Part shown: in pieces, positions 1-9,201 of the stretch
Numbering within the stretch: the first letter of the stretch is position 1
Layout of the letters: the number at the start of each line of letters is the position of its first letter
NCBI GenBank assembly: GCA_033296885.1
Contig: MU863880.1
Coordinates: 372,001-436,000, forward strand
DNA: 64,000 bases
DNA from: Triangularia verruculosa
Taxonomy: Eukaryota > Ascomycota > Sordariomycetes > Sordariales > Podosporaceae
Direction of reading: 5' to 3'
Notes under the pieces: generated by a model
The model's input: the letters and a program-made list of their open reading frames with translations, nothing else
Databases searched by the model: none
Told to the model about the DNA's origin: nothing
Made by a program: the position numbers and the translations under genes

Positions 1-138
1 ATAGGCTGATTTTAGAAGGGACGTGATGCACGCCTCCGCTGGGTACTTGGGTATTGCAATTGGCTGGAAACTCCAGGAGCTCTTACGAGGCTTGATAACT
101 GGACACTGCTATGTATTCACCATACCTACCTCAGGTAC

Positions 139-571
139 CTATCTAGCTTCCCACTCGCCCCTGTGATTCACCACGAACAACCTGTTGCGATAAGGCTTTA
201 ACCGTCGCCGACACATCGGACATCTGTGGATGGATGTCGACATGATCCATTCAGCAAGACATGTGTCTAGGAGAGGATGTTAGAGAGATCTGAAGGAGAG
301 GCTGGGATGAAGTGGGAAACATACGATGCCACAAATAGTGTCCACAGCCAAAGACCATCACCCGGATGTCGGGTCCTTTGTCTTCGATCATATCCCCCCA
401 GCAGATTCCGCATTTTTCTCCTTTGAGTGTTGGCCCTTGTCTCCGTTTTCTTCTGACCGATCGGTTGGTGGGGTTGGTGTTCTGCTGTTCCAGGGCTATT
501 GGTCGAGGGCGTGTTGACTGAGATCTGATGAAAAGGATAATGGTGACAACAACGATCGTTTGGGCTAGCAT
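139..571 (-). CDS. Small membrane-anchored RING-H2 protein (candidate E3 ubiquitin ligase)
   Basis: Predicted 124-residue protein from two exons, 571-325 and 266-139, joined across a 58-nt intron (267-324) with a GTATGT donor and TAG acceptor. A hydrophobic N-terminus (about residues 2-15) looks like a signal anchor. A RING-H2 finger follows: CGIC, then CGHYLWH, then after the intron HTC and CPMC. The intron falls inside the finger, in phase 1, right after the fourth metal ligand region. Splicing is needed to complete the finger, which supports the model. RING-H2 proteins usually recruit E2 enzymes; which substrate this one handles cannot be told. It lies head to head with another RING gene at 1146. 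Confidence 0.72.
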
Positions 572-1145
572 GGTTGCTTGTGAGGGAAGCGAGATTACTG
601 ATTGATTGAAGATGCTGAATATCCGTCGCGTCGTGCATGGTCTTGTATGAACAAGATGACAGATAAACTCCGGCCAACGTTTTTGCCAATCTTATACTTT
701 GTGCAGAACGGTTTTTTTGAGCTCCATCTCGGGTCACAATTATTATGGCTCGTTATGAAGCTCAATACCTAGGTAGGTAAGATTTGGAGAGCCACGACCG
801 CCAGAAGCAGTGTATAATCAGCACTCTTTTCTACTTATCATAGGTATCTAACCTACCTAGATCAGCGGGAAGCATCCTTCTTAGTTGCTTCGGAGTCCGG
901 CTTGGGATGGTTAATGGAATGGTAAGGAAAGTCAGAATACGTTGCGGCTGGGGAGTTTGTGAATAACAGAAAAAGAGTAGAAATGCAAGAGACAGAAAGC
1001 CTGACATATATCGTCAAACGCCGTGTGTGGAAGTTTAAATCTCTTAAAAAGCTTCACTCACATACCTATATAAGCCACCACCCATCCCTCAACCTCACGG
1101 CATCCAAATGTTCTCTACCCCCTTCAACCTCTAAGGAACATCAGA
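572..1145. other. Divergent intergenic region between two RING genes
   Basis: No convincing gene. It contains two copies of the CCTAGGTAGG-like motif (near 765-780 and 850-862) and a TATA-like sequence just upstream of the + strand RING gene. Short ORFs here look random. Confidence 0.6.
1067..1074 (+). promoter_or_regulatory. TATA-like element upstream of the RING gene at 1146
   Basis: TATATAAG lies 72 bases before the ATG at 1146, a plausible core promoter position for a fungal gene with a short leader. It supports transcription of the RING locus on the + strand. Confidence 0.4.
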
Positions 1146-1754
1146 ATGTCTCTAACCCTCTTTTTCTCAACCATCTCAACCTACCTCGCCGCCCTCCGCT
1201 CCCTATTCGACCACTCCCTATTTAACCACTCCCTATTTATCCGCTTCCTATCTCGCGACTCACCACCACCACCACCACCACCAATCTCACTCTCCGGACG
1301 ACCAACAATCTCACTCTCACCAGGTCCCCTATCCCACTGGCACCTCCCCCAAGTCCCACCCCCCCGGCCAAGAACATCAAGACGTCGTCGACGTAATCTC
1401 TCTTATCCCCCAACAACACAATCACCAGACCGGTCCAAATACGACATCCTCGCCGAATTCCTCACCAACGCCTCCCCCACCGACCCCCTGCCCCATCTGC
1501 CTCGTCCCGCAAGACCCAAAGCTCCAAGAGAATTGCATCCTCACGTGCGGTCACCGATTCCACAACACGTCACTTCTATGTCAAACACCCCACCTGGCTA
1601 CCTAGTGACTGATCTTTGCACAGCAACCTGCCTGTGGAGCTGGACCTCCATCCACCCTACCTGCCCCCTCTGCCGAAGAAAGATCGTCGACTGGGGGCTA
1701 AGGTGGTATACCGGCGGTCATCCTGAGCCCAGGGTTGGGGAGGAGGTAGCTTGA
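1146..1754 (+). CDS. RING-H2 candidate gene with unresolved or broken reading frame
   Basis: The ATG at 1146 opens a hydrophobic leader (MSLTLFFSTISTYLAAL), resembling the anchored RING gene next door. The finger is recognisable but lies in two frames: CPIC and CGHRFH in one frame (1489-1568), and CLWSW plus CPLC in another (1629-1677). An intron candidate runs from GTCACT at 1569 to CACAG at 1623, the position where the neighbour also has its intron. It is 55 nt long, however, and leaves the frames out of register by one base. A further frame change is needed between the leader and CPIC. Either there are non-obvious introns or this is a decaying copy. Confidence 0.45.
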   Translation: MSLTLFFSTISTYLAALRSLFDHSLFNHSLFIRFLSRDSPPPPPPPISLSGRPTISLSPGPLSHWHLPQVPPPRPRTSRRRRRNLSYPPTTQSPDRSKYDILAEFLTNASPTDPLPHLPRPARPKAPRELHPHVRSPIPQHVTSMSNTPPGYLVTDLCTATCLWSWTSIHPTCPLCRRKIVDWGLRWYTGGHPEPRVGEEVA

Positions 1755-2549
1755 AATAAAATAAAAGAGGGAACACTAGAGGTTCCATAATATATCCCTC
1801 CAGTCAGGTGAAACGAGGGGGAACGGCTTATGTTCTGTGGAAGCGAGCAGGAAGGGATCTGTCTGATACTATGGTGGTTAGCAAATATGTGGTGAAAAAC
1901 GGGAGCCGCCCCTTAAAGCGAGAATACTACTGAAAAGCAAAAAGATTGGGTAAAGCTTTTTTGTCTTCTTCTACATGATCGTGATGGTACATGTTTACAG
2001 CCCCTTCCAGCCCCTAGGAGTCCCGGTACTAGATGGAACAGCCGTTCTTGTTTTGTCTTTTTCTCATTCCAATTTCATCAACAACATTTTCGCTCGCTCA
2101 TCATCAATGTCCCCACCGCTCTCACTGGGTATGGTTTGGATCTTTTTGTCTCTTTATTTTGGTGGTTTTGAAGGTAGGTAAGGTAAGGGCACCTGGGTAA
2201 AGGTTGGAGGATAAAAGGAGAACCTTGATGCTTGGTTTTTGGCTTGTTGAACAATCCAGGGGTATATACCGAATCCACACCCACCCCCCCTTTTTTATCC
2301 TTCCTATGAATTCCAAATAGGACACCCCTCAAACTCCAGCAAAAAAAGAAGCAGTCAAATCCTGCTCCCTCTCAAACAAACACGGGAGACCTCTCATCGA
2401 GACCCGCTCAGAAACAGCAAGTAGTCAACCAGCTCTGAATCACAGCTTGGCGACGACTTCTGGGCATCCTGTTTCCTCTTCTTGCTTCCCTTTTCATCGC
2501 CACTATTGCCGCACTTCCTGCCCTTCAAATCCGCTCCACCATCACCCGT
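1755..2549. other. Convergent intergenic region
   Basis: 3' flanks of the RING gene at 1146 and of adenylate kinase. T-rich, with a GTAGGTAAGGTAAGG run near 2174. No gene-like ORF. Confidence 0.6.
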
Positions 2550-3598
2550 CTAAGAGCTGTGGGCGAGCTTGCTAAGGATGCCGCTGCCAGCCTTGCTAGC
2601 CTTGGACTTGTCACCATCAAAAATGGCGAGCAGGCTCTTCCAGACCTGGCCGGGCTCCTGCGAGGCGTCAATCGCCTTCCAGATGCCCGTCTTCTGGTAG
2701 TAAGTGACCACGGGGGTGGTCTGCTTGTGGTACGTCACAAGGCGCTTCTTGAGGGCTTCGGCGTTGTCGTCGGAGCGCTGGATCAATGGCTCGCCGGTGA
2801 TGTCGTCGGTCATCTCCTTCTTGGGAGGGTTGAACTTGACGTGGTAGCTGCGGCCCGAGGCGGGGTGGACCAGACGGCCCGTGATGCGCGCTACGAGGAG
2901 CTCGTCGTCGATCTTGAGCTCGACGGCGTGCTGGAGGGTCTGGTTGCGCTCGCGGAGCATCTTGTCGAGGCCCTCGGCCTGGGGGACGGTGCGGGGGAAG
3001 CCGTCGAGGATGAAGCTGTGGGTGTGGTGGTGTCACATGTCAATTTTCCTCATCATCTGCCAACGGGGTTTGAGGCAAATAAAACATACCCGCCCTTGCA
3101 CTCCTTATTGTTTTCGAGCTCCTCCTTGATCATGCCAATCATAATCTCGTCAGAGACGAGACCGCCGGCGTCCATGATCTTCTTGGCCGCTTGACCGAGG
3201 GGGGTCTTCTTGGCGACCTGGGACCGGAGCATGTCACCGGTGGCCTGGGGTTTGGACAAAAGTTATGGTTAGCGATGCGGACTCGGTATGGAAACTTGGT
3301 TGAGGGGCCAATTGGCTTACAAGATGGCAGCATTTGAACTTCTCCTTAAGCTTGGGCGCTTGTGTTCCCTTGCCTGTGTGGTGCAGATGCGGCGGTCAAC
3401 GACTTGACTCGGTCTCTCAACATTGCGACAGCGAAACATACCGGCACCGGGAGGACCGATCAGAATGGCGCGGACCTCCTCAACAGTCTTCTTCTGGGAG
3501 CCAGGACCAAACTGCTTGGTCTCGAGAGCCTGGACTCTACCCTCCAAGTTGGCAATAACGCTCTGGAGACGCTTGACCTCGTCGTCGATGTATCCCAT
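2550..3598 (-). CDS. ADK1: Adenylate kinase, cytosolic type
   Basis: Four exons (3598-3442, 3373-3321, 3244-3090, 3015-2550) give a 276-residue protein. It catalyses ATP + AMP to 2 ADP. The P-loop GPPGAGKGT (residues 48-56) is formed across the first intron. It is followed by TGDMLR, the FILDGFPRT motif across the third intron, and the LID segment GRLVHPASGRSYHVKFNPP. The long LID without a Cys4 zinc site is typical of the eukaryotic long form. An N-terminal extension of about 45 residues before the P-loop is usual in filamentous fungi. Introns are 68, 76 and 74 nt, all with canonical ends. Length fits the family. Confidence 0.95.
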
Positions 3599-4826
3599 CT
3601 TGTCTGTGTTGTGTGTTGTCCGGTTTCGGTGACTGGGAAAAAAAGATGTGGGCGGAAGCTACAACTGGCCTGAAATCCGGGGACGGAACCGGAAGAGACG
3701 GGAAAGGGAAGAAGCGGGAGAAGGTAGAGAGGAGAGGTTGACCACAGGCCGGACAGGGGTGAAGCGGAGGTGTCGAGGTTGTCAAAAGATCGAGAGGCTG
3801 GCTGCCGGAAATTTTGAGGTGGGCTTGGATACCGTCCCCCGAGACGGCACAGGACCAAGCTGGGGCCGCGGCGGGTAGCGGGCAGGCAAAGAAAATGCAG
3901 GGGACAAGGTTGCGATAATTGACCCGACGCACGTTACAGCGCGCCCCAGGCACACAGCGCTCTAAATTCTGGGGGGCTGCAGGGCACTGTATAGACTTCC
4001 ACAGTGACACGACGTAAAAAGCCACCTAATACCGTTTGTGGCGCTTTGTTTGGGGCATCCAATTCAATGGCATTCTATTCCCGATACTCCCGTCCTCCTT
4101 TATGAAGATAACTGAAGGCACCTGCAGGTGGCCGCCCCTGCTTGACTGACGTCGCAACTCCAGTCCGCCGAGGTCCCTGAGGTGTCTTCGGACGAGCTTC
4201 CCTTCGTGCTGCGAATCAGCAGGTCCCAACACCAGCCGACCGGCAAAGCGGAAGAATGACGGCGAGTGGAGTCGAGCCAAACCGGCGCTTTCGGGGCAGA
4301 ATGGGGGACATCCCGAGGAATCCCATTCCCATCACACGTGAAACTTGTTCTTCCCAGATCTTCGGCATCTCTTTGTTGCTTGTTTGACTCGGTTATCTAC
4401 TTTGCTCTCTATACAGTGCCGGTCTCGATCGAACAGCTTCCCCTCATTTTACCCAAGGTCAATATAAACTTTTTCAGTGTCCAAGCTTTTCATAAACCCC
4501 CACGGCTGATGACTGGGGTGCTTCACCAACTTGATGCCAAGCCACTTGTGCTTGAAGACGACGCACATCCCTGCCTGCCGGTTGACAAATTGACATCATT
4601 GAAGAACCCGATGACCATAACTGAGCTTGATATTGACGGTTCCCAATACAGACGAACCTCGGAAAGCAATATGACGCCTTGTATTATTATTACTGAACCA
4701 CAGCGTGGTATACCCTCAACGCCTATCAATGCCCAATGCTCCAAATATCCTGTTGTCCGTCCTGTTGAAACTCCAAAACATGCCTGTATCGTGTATCACG
4801 ACCTCGTGATAGTGCAAAGAAACACA
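3599..4826. other. Intergenic region upstream of ADK1
   Basis: Contains the ADK1 promoter and leader on the minus strand and the 3' flank of the gene ending at 4827. The long + strand frame at 4266-5435 overlaps the antisense of a better-supported gene and has no recognisable domain. Confidence 0.55.
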
Positions 4827-5762
4827 TCAAGCCTTCGAACTCCCAGCAACACTCTCACCTTCCCCATCTCCCCATATCTCTTTACTCTCCAACTCCACCG
4901 CCCTCATCTCCGTAGCCACCTCTTCCAACTTCGCCACCACATCCAGTACTCCCTGATTCACCCGCTTAAAATACCTATCATTGGCCTCCCTCCTCTTCCT
5001 CGCAAGCAAGATATCCACATCCGTCTCCTCCTCCATCCTCCCTCCCCTTCCACTCCCAGGCCTCACGCCACCAGGAAGAACACTCCCCGTCCCAACTGTA
5101 CTCTTCCCCCCTTCCGTATTCGCACCCTCGCCTTGAGTCCCAGCACCCCCAGCACCCCCCGCACTCGTAGTAGCAGCCGTAGTCTCTGGCTTAGCCAGCT
5201 CAATCGCCTCATCAGCCTCACTCCTCGCCCACGCTTGAGCCAGCGCGATCTGTGCCATCCTCAGCTCGTCAAGCTTCCTCTCATGGTCAGGCCCAAACAC
5301 GCGCGTACCGCCGCTGGCCGAGAGCTCGACTTCTTCGAGAGTGGCCTGCATCTCTGCCCAGAGGGCATCGGTCCTATCCGTTGCGCGGGTGGATTCCTGC
5401 CTTGGGAGGATGGGCGGAAGGTTGGTGATGCCTAGGCCACCGCCCGCGGGGACACTGCGGCCGGGTTGTAAGGGGGACGTCAGGGACGCCCCTAGGCCTG
5501 GGGTCGCGGCGGTGGTGTTGATTGTTGCTGGGGAGGTGAGAGAAGCGATAGAGGTGACTCCCGGGGAGGTAAAAGGGGTGGGTTCTGGTGGGGTGCGGAT
5601 GAGGGAGGATCCAGGGCGGCTGCTCCCTGGTGGTGGTGGGTGAGAGGAGGGTTGGGGTTGGGTATTGGTGAGAGAGGCGTGAGATGGGGCTGCTGAGGGA
5701 TGGAGGAAGAGAGATGGTGGAGGATCGCGTGGTTTGAGAGGTGTTTTGTTGGGTTGAGACAT
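4827..5762 (-). CDS. Conserved-looking coiled-coil protein of unknown function
   Basis: Single-exon, 311 residues if translation starts at the ATG at 5762 (MSQPNKTPLKPRD). The same frame stays open further upstream, but that stretch looks like leader sequence. The first half is Pro/Ser/Thr-rich and probably disordered. Two charged helical blocks follow: one around ALWAEMQATLEEVEL to the ARSEADEAIELAKP segment, and one at the C-terminus (DVDILLARKRREANDRYF onward) with heptad-like spacing. The blocks are separated by a Gly/Thr/Ala-rich linker. I do not recognise the family with certainty; a small coiled-coil complex subunit is possible. It is divergent to RPS23. Confidence 0.7.
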   Translation of the reverse strand: MSQPNKTPLKPRDPPPSLFLHPSAAPSHASLTNTQPQPSSHPPPPGSSRPGSSLIRTPPEPTPFTSPGVTSIASLTSPATINTTAATPGLGASLTSPLQPGRSVPAGGGLGITNLPPILPRQESTRATDRTDALWAEMQATLEEVELSASGGTRVFGPDHERKLDELRMAQIALAQAWARSEADEAIELAKPETTAATTSAGGAGGAGTQGEGANTEGGKSTVGTGSVLPGGVRPGSGRGGRMEEETDVDILLARKRREANDRYFKRVNQGVLDVVAKLEEVATEMRAVELESKEIWGDGEGESVAGSSKA

Positions 5763-6213
5763 CTTTACATGTCGTGAGGGGTTCGAACTCGAAAAGATGA
5801 TGACCTTCTGCGAAAAACGACTGTCTTGATGAGTTGCTGTTGAGCTTGATGGTGAGATGAGGACTGAGCTCTGCCAAGCCATGAAGTGCTGGCCCGTGCA
5901 CTTCTTTTGGAAGACAAGTGCGCCAGCCACAGTTCGCCTCCCCACACTTTTCCAGCGGGGCTTGCTGCCTGAGGCAGAAGCGACGCACCACCCAATCCAG
6001 AGGTAGGGTTTTCACGCCCTACTGCGAAACTCGGCTGACGGACCAAAATTTCGGTGCAACTTTCCGCCATCACGAACCTCACCCAGAGTCCAGCGTCAAT
6101 CAACAAGTCGGTACGTACGCCCCCGCCCCGCTGTCCATTGCAATCCACATCTCCTCAGCATCGTCAAACATTCCTCACGAAACTGACATCAACTCTCTCG
6201 ACGTCTAGCAAAC
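5763..6213. other. Divergent promoter region shared with RPS23
   Basis: About 450 bases between the start of the coiled-coil gene and the RPS23 start codon. The RPS23 side includes a likely 5' UTR intron, listed separately. Confidence 0.6.
6111..6208 (+). other. Predicted 5' UTR intron of RPS23
   Basis: Begins GTACGT and ends in a pyrimidine-rich stretch with TAG, with an ACTGAC branch-like sequence about 25 bases upstream of the acceptor. It ends 5 bases before the ATG. Leader introns are frequent in fungal ribosomal protein genes. Confidence 0.5.
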
Positions 6214-6875
6214 ATGTCTGGTGGAAAGCCTCGTGGTCTTAACGCGGCGCGCAAGCTGCGCAACAACCGTCGCGAGCAGCGGTGGGCCGATCTTCACTAC
6301 AAGAAGCGTGCCCTCGGTACTGCCTTCAAGTCCAGGTTAGCAGCGACTCTCGAAAAAAAACCGACCCCGGGCCTCGGATGGCGAAGAGCTAACAGTGGTG
6401 GAAAATAACAGCCCCTTCGGTGGTTCTTCCCACGCCAAGGGCATTGTCCTTGAAAAGGTCGGCGTTGAGGCCAAGCAGCCCAACTCTGTACGTCTTCCCC
6501 CGAATACAGCAATCGATTGAAACCGATTCTCGAATACCCGACAAACAAACCGACTGACTATGGTGGTGCTATAGGCTATCAGAAAGTGTGTCCGTGTTCA
6601 GCTCATCAAGAACGGCAAGAAGGTCACCGCTTTCGTCCCCAACGATGGTTGCTTGAACTTCGTTGATGAGAACGACGAGGTTCTCCTCGCCGGTTTCGGT
6701 CGCAAGGGCAAGGCCAAGGGTGATATTCCCGGTGTTCGCTTCAAGGGTATGTTTTTCGCCTCCACGTCAAACTCTTATATCGATATAAGATCTAACCCCC
6801 CAAACAGTCGTCAAGGTTTCCGGTGTCGGCCTCCTCGCTCTCTGGAAGGAGAAGAAGGAGAAGCCCAGATCTTAA
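6214..6875 (+). CDS. RPS23: 40S ribosomal protein uS12 (Rps23)
   Basis: Four exons (6214-6335, 6412-6487, 6575-6746, 6808-6875) encode 145 residues, exactly the family length. The protein reads [16 protein letters not shown] at the start and ends KEKKEKPRS. The decoding-site loop around [15 protein letters not shown] is intact and is split by the second intron after KQPNS. uS12 sits at the decoding centre of the small ribosomal subunit and affects translational accuracy. Introns of 76, 87 and 61 nt have canonical borders. The upstream ATG context (AAACATGTC) and conserved N-terminus fix the start. Confidence 0.98.
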
Positions 6876-7406
6876 ATGCGGGGCTCGCTCAAGATAAAAA
6901 GCGGTACAAGGGTTGGCATGAGGAGTCTGCGAGGCTTGTTTACATCGGCATACCATTTTCGGGTTGGGGGAATCTGGACTCTCACGGTGTAGATCTGGTC
7001 CGAAGAATAAGAGATCATTTCACACCGAACCGCCTGCCGTACGAAACCGATCCGGCCAAGATGATTTTATGGGAATGGCGTCATTTGGGAAGCTTAAAAT
7101 CTTTGAGGCAATGAGCGCTCGGACTGCTCTATGCTGGAGATAATGGTTTACATGAATATCAAAAGTCCGAATAAAATCACGCCGAGTGCCCTCCTCAGTC
7201 GCACTCTGTGGTCTGCTTGATTGTCTTGGCGGGAGGAGAATTCACTGTTGTTCTGTCGTTGCTGTGTCTGGTATTGAGATCTATTATACCAAGGTTGGAA
7301 ACTGCGGCTCGGCCTCTCGGTCAGCTTTCTTTCACATGCCTAAAAGATCAAGTTCTGTTTTCCATCTTTCTGTCGGATATGTGTTCTACATCAACAAACA
7401 ATATCT
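6876..7406. other. Convergent region between RPS23 and COQ2
   Basis: 3' flanks of both genes. The reading frame running past the RPS23 third intron to 7114 is intron read-through in the wrong frame and not a gene. Confidence 0.6.
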
Positions 7407-8612
7407 CTACTGCTCCTCCTTCTCTACCGTCTTCTCGTCTTCAGAGTGATATCTAATCAAATAATCCGCCCCCAACCCCAAGCTGATCGCACCCCCTGTA
7501 ATCCAGCACCCATTGACAAACCACCACCAGCAGTCCTTGACGCTCTTCAAGTTGACCCTCTTGATCATGACCCCCAGCGTAACAGCGGCGCCACCACAGC
7601 CTCCAATGAAAAACGCCGGTCCAGCCCCCGTAGCTACACCCGCTCCGGCAAGGAGAGCAATCTGAACAGCCGCCAGCCCAGTCAAGACCTGCTTCGTCTC
7701 CTTGTCGTGCTTGAGAGCAATACTCTTGATCCCAGCCTTGGCATCGTCCTTGATGTCCTGATGGGCATAAATCATGTCGTACAGCACCGTCCAGGCGACA
7801 TTACTCGCATACAGCAATCCCGCGGCCGTCATTGCTGCCCCGTTGCTCAACAGATCAATCCCCAAAGCGGGAAAACCTAGGATTGCCCCCCAGGAAAATG
7901 TCAGCCCGAGGACGAACTGGGGGTAGTAGGTTACCCTTTTTGCGAGGGGGTAGAGGGTGACGAGGAGGAGGGAGGGGGTGGCGTAGTAGAAGCAGGAGGT
8001 GGGGAATTGGAGGAGGATGGCGAGGCCGGTGAGGAGTTGGGCGCCGGTGAAGAGGAGGGCGTTGAAGGGGGTGATGGCTTTGCGGGCGATGGGGCGGAGG
8101 GCGGTGCGGGTTACGTGGGGGTCGAGGTTGCGGTCCCAGAGGTCGTTGATGGTGCAGCCGGCTCCGCGCATGATGACTGCGCCGGAGAGGAAGAGGAGGG
8201 AGTAAGTGAGGACTGTGGAGGGGGGGGAGGAGGAGAGGGGGGCCGCGAGGAGGGTGGAGAAGAGACAGGGGAAGAAGAGGTAGTAGGTGCCGGCGGGCTT
8301 GTCGAGGCGGATTAGTTCGGCGTAGGGGATCCAAGAGGGGGGGAGGTGGGATAGTAGGCCGGTGGTAGGGGGGGTGTAGACTTGGGGAGGGGGAGATGGG
8401 GAAGGGGCGGTGGTGGTTGAAGTGAGGAGTTTAGAGGTTGTGTGGTAGGCTATGAGAGATCTTGGAGAGGTGGGTTGGACGGAGAGGTGCCGTGGTGTTG
8501 ACGAGAGGCGAGGACATGGTTGGAATGTGAGCCATGATCTAGTTGTGGAGGTGGTGGTTGAGAAGGCTCGCCTTGAGGCGAGTAGCCGGAGGAGCCGGTG
8601 ACAGGCTGACAT
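7407..8612 (-). CDS. COQ2: 4-hydroxybenzoate polyprenyltransferase, mitochondrial
   Basis: Intronless, 401 residues. It attaches the polyprenyl tail to 4-hydroxybenzoate in ubiquinone synthesis, in the inner mitochondrial membrane. The first 60 or so residues are rich in Arg, Ser and Thr and lack acids (MSACHRLLRLLASRRAFSTT), a mitochondrial targeting peptide. The two aspartate-rich UbiA motifs are present: NDLWDRNLD at residues 156-164 and YDMIYAHQDIKDD at 278-290. Several hydrophobic segments form the UbiA membrane core. Length matches fungal Coq2. It is divergent to the JmjC gene. Confidence 0.95.
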   Translation of the reverse strand: MSACHRLLRLLASRRAFSTTTSTTRSWLTFQPCPRLSSTPRHLSVQPTSPRSLIAYHTTSKLLTSTTTAPSPSPPPQVYTPPTTGLLSHLPPSWIPYAELIRLDKPAGTYYLFFPCLFSTLLAAPLSSSPPSTVLTYSLLFLSGAVIMRGAGCTINDLWDRNLDPHVTRTALRPIARKAITPFNALLFTGAQLLTGLAILLQFPTSCFYYATPSLLLVTLYPLAKRVTYYPQFVLGLTFSWGAILGFPALGIDLLSNGAAMTAAGLLYASNVAWTVLYDMIYAHQDIKDDAKAGIKSIALKHDKETKQVLTGLAAVQIALLAGAGVATGAGPAFFIGGCGGAAVTLGVMIKRVNLKSVKDCWWWFVNGCWITGGAISLGLGADYLIRYHSEDEKTVEKEEQ

Positions 8613-9201
8613 TGTGATGGTTGATCAGATCTGCGATGTGTGAGAATCTAGTTACTTCATGAACTCGAACCTCACTCACCAGTGAGTTCCCGTGCCTCTG
8701 TTTGTCAATAGACTTTCGGGATTTAGGCAACCAAGTTAGAGCCTCAATTTCTCCCTCTTGAAGAGAAGCCTCCCTCTTCTTTTCTTCTCAATATCCTCTC
8801 TTGTCCTCGAAACCCGATCTTTCCGTCAACAATTCCTCCAATTCTCCTGCATGTGAACCATCTCAGCCTTGTCAAATTTCTGAGCCACTCAGAGCGACAG
8901 CTCTTGGAAGCTTAAGTCAAACTGGCCTCTTATTGGCCAGGAGCTACGACTGCCCCACCTCAGCCTTTTCCCATCAATTACCAATCTTGGTCCCCTCTAT
9001 TCTCAATTCAGCCGACGCGGCGAAATCACAAAGAATCGCGTTCGACGCGACAGCGACTACGCATTCGAGTATCTGGCCATCTGCTTGCGGCGGCATATCG
9101 GGCGAAATGTAGATTGCCCTTCCCCATCGCGATACCCCATCAGAAATACGACAATACGACTGCCAGCGACCGCTGCCTAGGCCGCTTCACCCGCCGTCAC
9201 G
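8613..9201. other. Divergent promoter region, COQ2 and JmjC gene
   Basis: About 590 bases containing both 5' leaders. Pyrimidine-rich near 8730-8860. No gene-like ORF. Confidence 0.6.

Noticed and set aside
4266..5435. 389-codon + strand frame
   Set aside because: Its second half is antisense to the coiled-coil gene at 4827-5762, and the rest is Pro/Ser/Leu-rich with no domain features.
5775..5790. tRNA T-loop-like GGTTCGAACTC
   Set aside because: No matching acceptor, D or anticodon arms around it on either strand.
7855..8334. Antisense and alternate-frame ORFs within COQ2
   Set aside because: Pro/His/Arg-rich shadow frames of the GC-rich COQ2 coding region.
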